NCBI GenBank assembly: GCA_964196565.1
Contig: CAXMUH010000039.1
Location: 1 to 17,000 of the forward strand
Source: 2-12-FULL-42-15 sp964196565
GTDB taxonomy: Bacteria; Pseudomonadota; Gammaproteobacteria; Coxiellales; Coxiellaceae
DNA: 17,000 bases
Direction of reading: 5' to 3'
Shown here: positions 1-7,294 of the stretch, in pieces
How positions within the stretch are numbered: the first letter of the stretch is position 1
Layout: each line of letters opens with the position of its first letter
The notes under the pieces: model-generated
What the model was told of the DNA's origin: nothing
What the model saw: only the letters and a program-made list of their open reading frames with translations
Databases searched by the model: none
Translations under genes and position numbers: made by a program

Positions 1-2
1 TA

Positions 3-1421
3 GAGCGTAAGATGACCAGCTTTATCCGCCGCGATTTAAATGTTGAAATGAGTTCGGATGGTACGGGAAGCGCAGAAAATTTAACCCAGCCGGTGCGTAT
101 ATTGACGAATGATTTTAATGGGCAAGAGACGCAGGTGGCGTTGGTGGGTACTGCCGCTACATTAACGGCAGCAGCGGCTAACCCGAGAGATAACATTCTT
201 GGTGTTCGGGGAACTATTCCTATTGTTGTTACTACTAATGTTCAGGACAATCAAATTGTTGAGGGTGGTGTATTTTCATTTACTCGAGAAGGAGCGAATT
301 TCTCAGTACAGGTTGGTCAAAATGGAACACTAACGACTGCTTTGGGTATAAATTTTATAACGGTTGCATCACTTATAGCTGTTGGACAAGATGTAACAGT
401 TGAAAATATGGCTTTTACTGGCCTAGCTGCTGGTGTAGGTGCTGCTGTTTCAGATATTGCAGCATTTAATGTGGGTAACCTTGTGATACGTAATAATAGT
501 GTGGTTGGTGCGGATTTGGCGATTGTAAGAGGTACTGCCGTTGCGGCTGATGTGGCGAATGTTAGCATCACGGATAATTTTGTGAATACGAATTTGAATA
601 CGGCACTTGACACCCAGATTTACATGGTTGCAGCTGCTGCTAGCACCTTGAATGCTACCATTAGCGGTAATACCTTAAATAGCTCTGGTACTGCAGATGT
701 CACTGAGCAAGCTATTCGTGCCGACGGGGCTGCGGGTGTCATTAACGTTGCTGTTGCCAACAATGCTATCAGCTATACAGCAGTAGCGTTTACTAGTCCA
801 GCTGTAGACTTTGTTGGAACAGCAGGTCTTGTGTTTGTTGTTGGAAATATGAGTGGTAATACTGTTGCCAGCTCAGGTTTAAGTGCATTACGAGCCCTTG
901 ATAATGTTACCTTCCAGGGTAATATTAACAACAATGCATTGACCGCTAATGCTGCTCCTGCTGCTCAAGCTGTGATGGAGTTAGCGGTCAGTGCAGTTAA
1001 TTTATCGTTACATGTTGTTGGTGCTATTACGGGTAATACGATAACGAATTCAGCTGGTGGTGCAACAGATCGAGCAGTTGCACTTGCAGCGATTCTAGGT
1101 GGTACTAGTGTTGCTGTGGATGGAGGCTTTGTAAACAACACGGTTACTATTGTTGGTCCAGCTGGACTTGGTGTTATAACGGTCACTGGCGTCACTCTTG
1201 GGTCAGTCACCCTTGGCGCTTTTAACGGCAATACATTTACAAATACTGTTGCCGGTGGAGCCATCAGTACTAACATTGCTGGTACAGGTACATTCTCAAC
1301 CAGCATAGGTGGTGGTGCGACTGCTGGAACTGTGGCTGCCTTGGAAGCGGCTAATGGACTGCCTCTTGGTGCTAGTGTCACACTAGGCGGTGTAGCTGCA
1401 AGTAATGTTATTACTCCATAA
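3..1421 (+). CDS. Beta-helix-like repeat protein, 3' part (5' end outside window)
   Basis: The reading frame is open to the left edge of the window. The first ATG (position 12) has no Shine-Dalgarno site in the few bases before it, so I read this as the C-terminal ~470 residues of a longer protein. The sequence is rich in Ala, Val, Thr, Asn and Gly and poor in charged residues. It shows repeating short strands of the kind N-x-(V/I)-x-x-N, for example ISGNTLNSSG, MSGNTVASSG, ITGNTITNSA and FNGNTFTNT, each 'GNT' turn sitting at the end of a strand. This spacing is typical of right-handed parallel beta-helix (pectin-lyase-like) surfaces. No membrane anchor, autotransporter barrel or catalytic motif is visible in this part, and the C-terminus ends in VTLGGVAASNVITP. 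A secreted or surface role is inferred only from composition. Function unknown. Confidence 0.72.
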   Translation, partial: ERKMTSFIRRDLNVEMSSDGTGSAENLTQPVRILTNDFNGQETQVALVGTAATLTAAAANPRDNILGVRGTIPIVVTTNVQDNQIVEGGVFSFTREGANFSVQVGQNGTLTTALGINFITVASLIAVGQDVTVENMAFTGLAAGVGAAVSDIAAFNVGNLVIRNNSVVGADLAIVRGTAVAADVANVSITDNFVNTNLNTALDTQIYMVAAAASTLNATISGNTLNSSGTADVTEQAIRADGAAGVINVAVANNAISYTAVAFTSPAVDFVGTAGLVFVVGNMSGNTVASSGLSALRALDNVTFQGNINNNALTANAAPAAQAVMELAVSAVNLSLHVVGAITGNTITNSAGGATDRAVALAAILGGTSVAVDGGFVNNTVTIVGPAGLGVITVTGVTLGSVTLGAFNGNTFTNTVAGGAISTNIAGTGTFSTSIGGGATAGTVAALEAANGLPLGASVTLGGVAASNVITP

Positions 1422-1462
1422 TCACTCCGGGAATAGCAAGACATGTCAATGGGGGCCGCTTT

Positions 1463-1501
1463 AATATCCTTTCTTAGTCAAGTTCACTAAGAAAGGATAT
1501 T
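1463..1501. terminator. Perfect 16-bp hairpin between convergent genes
   Basis: AATATCCTTTCTTAGT (1463-1478) pairs perfectly with ACTAAGAAAGGATATT (1486-1501) around a 7-nt loop. It lies 42 nt after the stop of the beta-helix gene and 65 nt from the stop of the convergent acetoacetyl-CoA synthetase gene, where a bidirectional terminator is expected. Neither strand has a clear U tract after the stem, so intrinsic termination is uncertain. It could instead be a 3'-end stabilising hairpin. Confidence 0.5.
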
Positions 1502-1565
1502 GTCGAGCATAGGCACGCTTAAAACAAATAATTGATTAAATACAAATAGTTAGGATTGAATGTCA

Positions 1566-3509
1566 TTATTCGCGTAGCGCTGTATATTGCTCAAGACACT
1601 CTGGATTGGCTAGCGCTTCTTTGTTATCAATCGCATCGCCATTGATAACTTTTTTAACCGCAATTTCTGAGATTTTACCATTGGCGGTGCGTGGAATATC
1701 GCTTACTGCAATAATTTTAGCCGGCACGTGATAAGGTGAAGTATTGCTTTTGATTTGAGTTTTGATTTTTTTAATCAAAATGTCATCCAGTTTATGGCCA
1801 TCACGCATGATTACAAATAAGATAATTCGTTCAGCGCCTTCAAATTTTTGCCCGACCACCACAGATTCCAGCACTTCGGGTATTTGTTCCATTTGTAAAT
1901 AAATTTCAGCCGAGCCAATGCGCACGCCGCTTGGGTTTAAGGTCGCGTCAGAGCGACCATAAATAATGAGTCCGCCATTTTCGGTAATCATCGCAAAATC
2001 CCCATGCGCCCACACATTAGGGAATTTATCAAAATAGGCGTGTTGATATTTTTCGCCAAAGGGGTCATTCCAAAAATAAACCGGCATCGATGGAAAAGGC
2101 TTAGTGCAAACCAGTTCGCCCTTTTCACCAATGACTGACTCACCCTTTGCATTGAAAATTTTAACATCCATGCCAAGCCCAATGCACTGCAACTCACCTT
2201 GATATACAGGTAAAATCGGGTTACCCAAAGCAAAGCACGAGATAATATCACTGCCGCCCGAGATCGAGCTGACACGAATATTTGAATTTATTTTTTCATA
2301 AATATATTCAAAACTTGAATCGAGTAACGGTGATGCGGTTGAAAGTATGGAGTATAAGCTCGAGAGTTTATGGGTTTCTTTTGGCTCCAGGCCTAATTTT
2401 TCGCTCATTTCAAAGAATTTTGCCCCAGCGCCAAATATATTAATTTTCGCTTTATCGATTAAATCAAATAGCGCATCGGGTTTTGGGTAAAGGATAGAGC
2501 CTTCATAGAGTACAATCGCAGCACCTACGGCCAGCGAGCTCACCATCCAGTGCCACATCATCCAGGTGACGGTGGAATTAAAAAAGATGTTAAATTTAGG
2601 CTGTAAATTGGTGTGCAGCATTAATTCTTTTAGGTGTTGCAAAAGGGTGCCGCCAGCACTGTGCACCATGCATTTTGGCTTGCCGGTGGTGCCTGAGGAG
2701 TACATAATATAAATGGGATGGTCAAAAGGAAGTTGTTCGAAATCGATGGATTCGTTGTATTCCGATAAGCAGTCACTAAAGTGCACCGCATTTTTTAAAC
2801 CCGATAGATCGCAGTTTTTTTCAAGATGACTAAAAACAATGGTGTGAGTGACCGAAGGAAGGTTTTTTTGAAGTGCAATATTTTTATCCTGATGCAAGAA
2901 ATTTTTACCTTTGTAAAAATGCCCATCAACCGTAAATAATATTTTCGGTTCAATTTGTTGAAATCGATCTAATAATCCTTGCAGACCAAAATCCGGCGAA
3001 CAGGCTGACCAAATGGCGCCAATGCTGGTGGTGGCAAGCATCGCAATGACCGCTTCTGGAGTATTGGGTAATTGTGCACAGATCCGATCGCCCGCTTTTA
3101 ATCCCATATTTCGCAGCGTATGCGCCATGTTAGCCACTTTATGATGTAATGCTGCAAAGCTCATGCTTTGATAATCGCCACGCTCGGAAGTTGAAATAAT
3201 TGCGGTGTGGTTATCGTCTCGTTTTAATAAATTTTCAGCAAAATTTAATTTGGCGCCTTGGAACCATTTGCACTCTTGCATGCGCTTTCCAAGCGATAGT
3301 ATTTTTTCAGGTGGTTTTGAATACTTTACTTCACAAAATTCCCAAACGGTCAGCCAGAAATCTTCAATGTTTTCGACAGACCAATGATGCAAGTTGGGGT
3401 AATCGTTTAGCTGCAGTTGATATTTTTTATTTACGTATTCCATAAATTGATAGATGTAGAAATGCTTGGTAACGATGAGCTTGTCGGGTGACCAGAGCTT
3501 TTTGGACAT
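1566..3509 (-). CDS. Acetoacetyl-CoA synthetase (acetoacetate-CoA ligase)
   Basis: A 647-residue adenylate-forming enzyme that should activate acetoacetate with ATP and CoA to acetoacetyl-CoA, releasing AMP and PPi. This is a cytosolic route for using ketone bodies or recycling acetoacetate into lipid or polyhydroxybutyrate metabolism. The length matches the family (about 650). Visible motifs are the ATP-binding loop YSSGTTGKPK (270-279) followed by MVHSAGGTLLQHLKE, a stretch characteristic of acetoacetyl-CoA rather than acetyl-CoA synthetases. HGD (502-504), GRSDATLNPSGVRIGSAEIY (518-537) and the C-terminal PRTANGKISE with its catalytic lysine K612 follow. The start is ATG at 3509, with AAGG about 9 nt upstream. 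It lies 73 nt after the FUSC-family gene on the same strand, so co-transcription is possible, although no functional link is known. The gene appears intact. Confidence 0.93.
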   Translation of the reverse strand: MSKKLWSPDKLIVTKHFYIYQFMEYVNKKYQLQLNDYPNLHHWSVENIEDFWLTVWEFCEVKYSKPPEKILSLGKRMQECKWFQGAKLNFAENLLKRDDNHTAIISTSERGDYQSMSFAALHHKVANMAHTLRNMGLKAGDRICAQLPNTPEAVIAMLATTSIGAIWSACSPDFGLQGLLDRFQQIEPKILFTVDGHFYKGKNFLHQDKNIALQKNLPSVTHTIVFSHLEKNCDLSGLKNAVHFSDCLSEYNESIDFEQLPFDHPIYIMYSSGTTGKPKCMVHSAGGTLLQHLKELMLHTNLQPKFNIFFNSTVTWMMWHWMVSSLAVGAAIVLYEGSILYPKPDALFDLIDKAKINIFGAGAKFFEMSEKLGLEPKETHKLSSLYSILSTASPLLDSSFEYIYEKINSNIRVSSISGGSDIISCFALGNPILPVYQGELQCIGLGMDVKIFNAKGESVIGEKGELVCTKPFPSMPVYFWNDPFGEKYQHAYFDKFPNVWAHGDFAMITENGGLIIYGRSDATLNPSGVRIGSAEIYLQMEQIPEVLESVVVGQKFEGAERIILFVIMRDGHKLDDILIKKIKTQIKSNTSPYHVPAKIIAVSDIPRTANGKISEIAVKKVINGDAIDNKEALANPECLEQYTALRE

Positions 3510-3582
3510 GGGTGGCTGCCTTGTTAGTTTACTCTATAAAAGTTTAGCTATTTTAATGGCATAATTCCAGGGGGATTCGCCA

Positions 3583-4692
3583 TTAAGTGCTAATCACTTG
3601 TAATTGCTTGGCTAATTGTTCGCAGCTTAGCATGATTCGCTCGGCAATAAAGTTTACCGTGTGGATCGCGGAGATTGAGTCTGCGTTGCTAGTAGCTGAT
3701 TCGGTGTAGCTGAGTATTGCTTTGTTTGCTGATTTAAGTGCATCAATCTTCTCTGTTGAAACGGTAGGGTAGTTATCAATAAAGTTGGTGAGTAATTCGA
3801 CCAGTTGTTCAACAAAATTATTAAATAGCAAGAAAATTTCATCATCGCTGGTTAAACTTTCAGTTAAAATACGGCGTGTAATGGCCAGTACTGAGAAATA
3901 ACCATAAATAGCGCGTTGATAGCGGATGACTAAATGAATATTATGTTTTTTTTGTTTTTCTGGTCTATTTTCATATTTTAAATTTGAACTCAGCTGGCTT
4001 TGAATATTAATGCTGGAAATAACCTTGCTCTCCAGTTTGATCACCGTATCATCATTAAAGCGATCTCTTCTGTCGATAAGCACAAATTTATAGAGGTCAA
4101 CCAGCCGCCCTAGATTAATCATGGCGCGTTGGTTGACAAGTTTAATGCTGCGAATCGGGATAATAAAGCGTGATACCAGAAGAGCAATGATAATACCTAG
4201 CAAAATCTCTGCAGTTCGGTCGATAGCATAATGCAAGGTCGGTTTAGTCGAAATAGTAATTAAGGTAAAAGTAATTAAGCCCATTGAGGCCATGTAGGTA
4301 TATTTGTCATACGCAACAGCAATATAAATAAATACAACAACGGCAATAAATAAAAATATCGGTAATACGATGGGGAGATGGGGGGTAAAGCTAATGGCAA
4401 TAGCCAGAGCTGCTCCAAGCAGTGTCGCCCAAATTCGACCAATTGATTTATGCACTTGCATGCCGAGCGCGCTGTTGGAAGCCATCACCACCACGATGGT
4501 AATAAACAGCCACTGTAACATCATGCCCTTATGCGGCACCGACAGGTAGACAATATAGGCAATCATAAACGCAATACCCGCTTTGAGCGCATGAATTGAC
4601 TCAAAGTAATGTGCCCGGGTGTAAGTGTTTATTTTGTTTATTGACCGCATAGTATCGTTATAATACCACACGTAAACCAGCAGTTGCGTCAT
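3583..4692 (-). CDS. FUSC-family membrane protein (aromatic acid exporter-like)
   Basis: A 369-residue inner-membrane protein with six predicted membrane spans, roughly at residues 36-52, 57-72, 87-102, 107-127, 130-148 and 160-178. A soluble, mainly helical C-terminal domain (about 180-369) follows. The span arrangement and segments such as the conserved GRIWATLLGA stretch fit the fusaric-acid-resistance/YccS-like (FUSC) fold, whose members are associated with efflux of aromatic acids or other small molecules. The substrate cannot be read from sequence. ATG 4692 has no good Shine-Dalgarno site. An alternative start at Met15 (4650) removes an odd hydrophobic leader (MTQLLVYVWYYNDT) and begins MRSINK, but it also lacks a strong site. 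The C-terminal domain is shorter than in the large YccS/AaeB proteins, which suggests a single FUSC module working as an oligomer. Confidence 0.75.
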   Translation of the reverse strand: MTQLLVYVWYYNDTMRSINKINTYTRAHYFESIHALKAGIAFMIAYIVYLSVPHKGMMLQWLFITIVVVMASNSALGMQVHKSIGRIWATLLGAALAIAISFTPHLPIVLPIFLFIAVVVFIYIAVAYDKYTYMASMGLITFTLITISTKPTLHYAIDRTAEILLGIIIALLVSRFIIPIRSIKLVNQRAMINLGRLVDLYKFVLIDRRDRFNDDTVIKLESKVISSINIQSQLSSNLKYENRPEKQKKHNIHLVIRYQRAIYGYFSVLAITRRILTESLTSDDEIFLLFNNFVEQLVELLTNFIDNYPTVSTEKIDALKSANKAILSYTESATSNADSISAIHTVNFIAERIMLSCEQLAKQLQVIST

Positions 4693-4751
4693 GATTTTGA
4701 AGGTGTTACATTATCCAACTGTTTTTGGAGTACTTAAAGATTGATCACAAG

Positions 4752-4844
4752 TGAACAAGCGCAGTGTACATGTGGTACATCAGCGCAGCGAAGAGATTTT
4801 GCATTTAAGATTGGCCACAAATGAGCGTGGCCAGAGTAAAACTC
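4752..4844. repeat. Intergenic direct repeat, copy 1
   Basis: About 93 nt, nearly identical to copy 2 at 4924-5017; the copies are separated by 79 nt. It contains two potential hairpins: an imperfect GCGCAGTGTAC / GTACATCAGCGC stem, and TGGCCAC ... GTGGCCA (7 bp) near its right end. The short loop of the first hairpin differs between copies (ATGTG versus TCGTGT) while its TGTAC/GTACA stem is kept, which suggests RNA or DNA structure matters. Its ATTTTGCATTTA segment is inverted between the copies at about 4909-4920. Confidence 0.75.
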
Positions 4845-4923
4845 AACAAGAGCTGTTTTGGAGGGTTCAAGTTGGGGTTAGCGCTCACGTTCAGTTGTGA
4901 GACAAGGTTAAATGCAAAATTGA

Positions 4924-5017
4924 TGAACAAGCGCAGTGTACTCGTGTGTACATCAGCGCAGCGAAGAGATTTTGCATTTAAGATTGGCCACAAATGAGCG
5001 TGACCAGAGTAAAACTC
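4924..5017. repeat. Intergenic direct repeat, copy 2, just before tRNA-Val
   Basis: Second copy of the ~94-nt repeat, ending 8 nt before the first base of tRNA-Val, so its right end must include or overlap the tRNA promoter region. Differences from copy 1 are in the loop of the first hairpin and one base in the second (GTGACCA instead of GTGGCCA, weakening the 7-bp stem). No good -35/-10 pair can be assigned inside it. Confidence 0.75.
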
Positions 5018-5025
5018 CTTACTAT

Positions 5026-5100
5026 AGGCACGTAGCTCAGTGGTAGAGCACCACCTTGACATGGTGGGGGTCGTTGGTTCAAACCCAATCGTGCCTACCA
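5026..5100 (+). tRNA. tRNA-Val(GAC)
   Basis: A complete 75-nt cloverleaf. The acceptor stem is AGGCACG (5026-5032) with CGTGCCT (5090-5096), followed by A and an encoded CCA. The D arm is GCTC/GAGC with a 7-nt loop containing GG. The anticodon arm is CCACC-TTGACAT-GGTGG (5051-5067) with GAC at 5058-5060. The T arm is GTTGG-TTCAAAC-CCAAT (5073-5089). GAC reads the valine codons GUC and GUU. It stands alone, with the accessory genes beginning about 200 nt downstream, which fits a tRNA used as an insertion site, although no repeated copy of its 3' end is seen in the window. Confidence 0.97.
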
Positions 5101-5299
5101 AAATAACCCGCTGATCAGAGGTTGGTTCGATGGATTCGAATTTTGTCATAAAAAACAAGGAGATATATCTTTGGTCAGGTGTGGCGGGTTACACTCTTTT
5201 GCCCGGCTCAGTTTCAATAAACCTATAATCGAGTACCATTAATACGCGATAAAGTATTTTTTAAAACTGATCCTGGAAATAGTTTTTAAAAATGCTATA
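5101..5299. promoter_or_regulatory. abiE promoter and inverted-repeat operator
   Basis: ATTTTTTAAAACT (5256-5268) and AGTTTTTAAAAAT (5281-5293) are inverted copies, 12 of 13 bases matching, separated by 12 nt. They directly abut an extended -10 box TGC-TATAAT (5293-5301). AbiEi-type antitoxins are known to repress their own promoter by binding inverted repeats, so this is the likely operator. The -10 box ends 7 nt before the ATG at 5309, which implies a leaderless or near-leaderless transcript. A second TATAAT at 5224-5229 (with a weak TTGCCC at 5199-5204, 19-nt spacing) could give a longer leader. The rest of the stretch after the tRNA shows nothing recognisable. Confidence 0.6.
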
Positions 5300-5308
5300 A
5301 TGTGTAGT

Positions 5309-6124
5309 ATGAATACTCAATATAAGTCAAAAATAAACCAACTTATCCAGGATTGGCCCAAAGGGACTGTGGGGACGCAGCAGTGGCTGAATTCTCGAGG
5401 CATCAGCCGATTCTTAGCGCAGCAGTATTGTCGCAGTGGATGGATAGAGCGTCTTGGGCAGGGGGCTTATCAACTTGCAGGTGATACCCCTGACTGGACA
5501 GGCGCTGTTTATGCGCTGCAAAGTCAGCTCAAATTTAAAATTTATGTGGGAGCTCAAACGGCATTAGAGCTGCAAGGTTATCGCCAATATGTACCCCAGA
5601 GTCAGGGGCAACCGATATGGTTATTAAGAAGCAAGCAAGAGAAGCGACATTTACCTAAGTGGTTTTCAGAGCGTTTTATAGCTGTGCACAATATCCATTG
5701 TGTGACGCGCACTTTGCTTGATGATGAACAGTTGGGACTTGATTCGTTAGCTGTTAAGGGCTATGAGGTGATCGTATCCAGTCCTGAACGTGCCGTATTG
5801 GAATATCTCAATTTAGTACCCAAATATTTTTCACTGGAACAGGCTCAGTTTTTAATAGAGAGCATGATGACCTTGCGACCTGAATTGTTGCAATCATTAT
5901 TGGAGCGCTGCACATCCATCAAAACCAAGCGCTTATTTTTAGTACTGGCTGAGCATGAAGCGCATCCTTGGTGGCATCAGCTTGAGCTTCAAAAAATTAT
6001 ATTAGGCGAGAGTAAATTAACTATAGGCAAGGGCGGTTATTATTATTCTCAGTATCGTTTATCATTGCCGACTAAACTGAATGCACATGAAGGATATCAT
6101 GAAGACGACGACACATTACCATAA
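5309..6124 (+). CDS. abiEi: AbiEi-family antitoxin, type IV toxin-antitoxin system
   Basis: A 271-residue protein of the AbiEi antitoxin family. The N-terminal part is a winged-helix DNA-binding region (roughly residues 5-55, with a typical wing ending GAYQLAG). The C-terminal part carries the conserved features expected around VGAQTALELQGYRQYV and the SSPERAVLEYLNLVP stretch. In characterised AbiE systems the antitoxin represses its own operon and counters the nucleotidyltransferase toxin without stable complex formation; this is family knowledge, not shown here. It overlaps the downstream toxin gene, the usual operon order. I prefer ATG 5309 because the other candidate, ATG 5300, lies inside the TATAAT -10 box; neither has a Shine-Dalgarno site. 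The gene is intact. Confidence 0.88.
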   Translation: MNTQYKSKINQLIQDWPKGTVGTQQWLNSRGISRFLAQQYCRSGWIERLGQGAYQLAGDTPDWTGAVYALQSQLKFKIYVGAQTALELQGYRQYVPQSQGQPIWLLRSKQEKRHLPKWFSERFIAVHNIHCVTRTLLDDEQLGLDSLAVKGYEVIVSSPERAVLEYLNLVPKYFSLEQAQFLIESMMTLRPELLQSLLERCTSIKTKRLFLVLAEHEAHPWWHQLELQKIILGESKLTIGKGGYYYSQYRLSLPTKLNAHEGYHEDDDTLP

Positions 6125-7028
6125 TGCCTATTTGCAACAAGTGCGTTTATTGGCACGCCTTTTGATATCCGTTAACAAAGAAAAAAATTTTGCTTTAAAA
6201 GGTGGAACGGCGATCAATTTCTTCATCCGAGATTTGCCTAGGCTGTCGATTGATATTGATTTGACGTATTTGCCTTTGGAGAATCGTGCAGATACGCTGA
6301 AAAATATTGAATCGGGCTTGCAGAGAATTCAATCTGATATTGAGCGCCATAACCAGGGCATTATAGTTAATCAAAAGCGCGCTAAGAATCAACAATTGCA
6401 GAAGCTGATTGTTGGACAAGTGGAACGCATAAAAATAGAGCCCAATGAGGTATTGAGAGGTAGCATCTACCCGGCCGAACTTAAGCCGCTAACGTCAAGA
6501 GCGCAAGAATTATTGGGTTTAGCTATTGGGGAAATCCAAACACTGTCTTTTGAGGACTTATATGCCGGAAAAATTTGTGCAGCTTTGGATCGTCAGCACC
6601 CGAGAGATTTATTTGATATCTATTTATTGTATCAGCATGAGGGTATTACTGATGAGCTGCGTAAGGCATTTGTGATTTATTTGGCTAGTGCTCCACGCCC
6701 GATGTGCGAATTATTGAAACCAAATTATTTAGATCAACTCACAGCGTATAATAATGAATTTGTTGGCATGACGTCTGAGGATATTGGTTATGATGAATTG
6801 CTACAGGTTAGGGGGCAATTAATTGTTGATATTAATCAGCAGTTAACAACGGATGAACGACACTTTCTGCTATCTGTCAAAAAAGGTGCGCCCGATTACA
6901 GTTTAATGCCATTTGATCATTTGCAACAATTGCCAGCATTGCAGTGGAAGGTGATTAATGTTCGTAAGATGGAGAAAAATAAGCGAATGGATATGTTGAA
7001 TAAACTGAAGGCTGTGTTAGATGTTTAA
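6099..7028 (+). CDS. abiEii: AbiEii-family nucleotidyltransferase toxin, type IV toxin-antitoxin system
   Basis: A 309-residue protein with the AbiEii nucleotidyltransferase signature. FALKGGTAINFF (31-42), followed by RDLPRLSIDIDLTYLP with the metal-binding DID (52-54), is motif I. GKICAALDRQHPRDLFD (157-173) is the conserved second signature with its Lys, Arg and RD residues. Characterised AbiEii/MenT toxins transfer nucleotides to target RNA such as tRNA 3' ends and block growth, acting in phage abortive infection or plasmid stability. The target here is not known. The chosen start, ATG 6099, is preceded by GAAGGA and gives the usual N-terminus; ATG 6081 and 6087 in the same frame are possible. 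It overlaps abiEi by 26 nt, so translation is probably coupled. All key residues are present. Confidence 0.9.
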   Translation: MKTTTHYHNAYLQQVRLLARLLISVNKEKNFALKGGTAINFFIRDLPRLSIDIDLTYLPLENRADTLKNIESGLQRIQSDIERHNQGIIVNQKRAKNQQLQKLIVGQVERIKIEPNEVLRGSIYPAELKPLTSRAQELLGLAIGEIQTLSFEDLYAGKICAALDRQHPRDLFDIYLLYQHEGITDELRKAFVIYLASAPRPMCELLKPNYLDQLTAYNNEFVGMTSEDIGYDELLQVRGQLIVDINQQLTTDERHFLLSVKKGAPDYSLMPFDHLQQLPALQWKVINVRKMEKNKRMDMLNKLKAVLDV

Positions 7029-7052
7029 GATTATTTTTAACAATCTTATTTT
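7026..7052 (+). terminator. Possible intrinsic terminator after abiEii
   Basis: TAAGATT (7026-7032) pairs with AATCTTA (7042-7048) around a 9-nt loop and is followed by TTTT. The stem starts in the abiEii stop codon. It is AT-rich and therefore weak. Confidence 0.45.
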
Positions 7053-7294
7053 ATCACTTGTGTCGTAAGACGCGGGCGGCAATTTCAAGATTCTGCGGTG
7101 AATGTGTTGTTTGATTTTTTTAGTTTAATTTATACTCAACGAATGACGATTATCTAGCCACATCTCTGGTATGTCGTAGAAACTTAGCAATAAATATCAA
7201 AAAAACCAATGAAAATTTAAGGTTAATTTAACTTTCACCAGATATGCTTGGCACATATTTGACTTTAGGTATATTACAAAAAAGGCGTGACCAA
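7053..7294 (+). promoter_or_regulatory. Upstream region of the helical-repeat gene
   Basis: About 240 nt without a gene. A possible promoter is TTGTTT (7107-7112) with TATACT (7131-7136) at 18-nt spacing. GTTAATTTAAC near 7223-7233 is a short perfect palindrome of unknown meaning. AAAGG at 7281-7285 serves as the ribosome-binding site for ATG 7295. Nothing else is recognisable. Confidence 0.35.

Noticed and set aside
965..1444. 159-codon minus-strand frame inside the beta-helix gene
   Set aside because: A shadow of the Ala/Val/Thr-rich coding frame; no ribosome-binding site and Val/Pro/Ala low complexity.
4752..5017. CRISPR array
   Set aside because: Only two copies, about 94 nt long, with internal hairpins and a 79-nt gap; no array and no cas genes.
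5071..5100. Possible att site in the tRNA-Val 3' end
   Set aside because: No second copy of the tRNA 3' end was seen within the window, so site-specific integration cannot be supported.
4805..5158. 117-codon minus-strand reading frame across the tRNA-Val gene
   Set aside because: It is the antisense of the tRNA and of the 94-nt repeat. The IGFEPTTPTMSRW type of peptide is a well-known artefact of translating tRNA genes backwards.
7215..7235. TTAA-rich stretch resembling a PmrA-type regulatory box upstream of the effector-like gene
   Set aside because: Only short TTAA matches; the direct-repeat pattern of a real box is not present.
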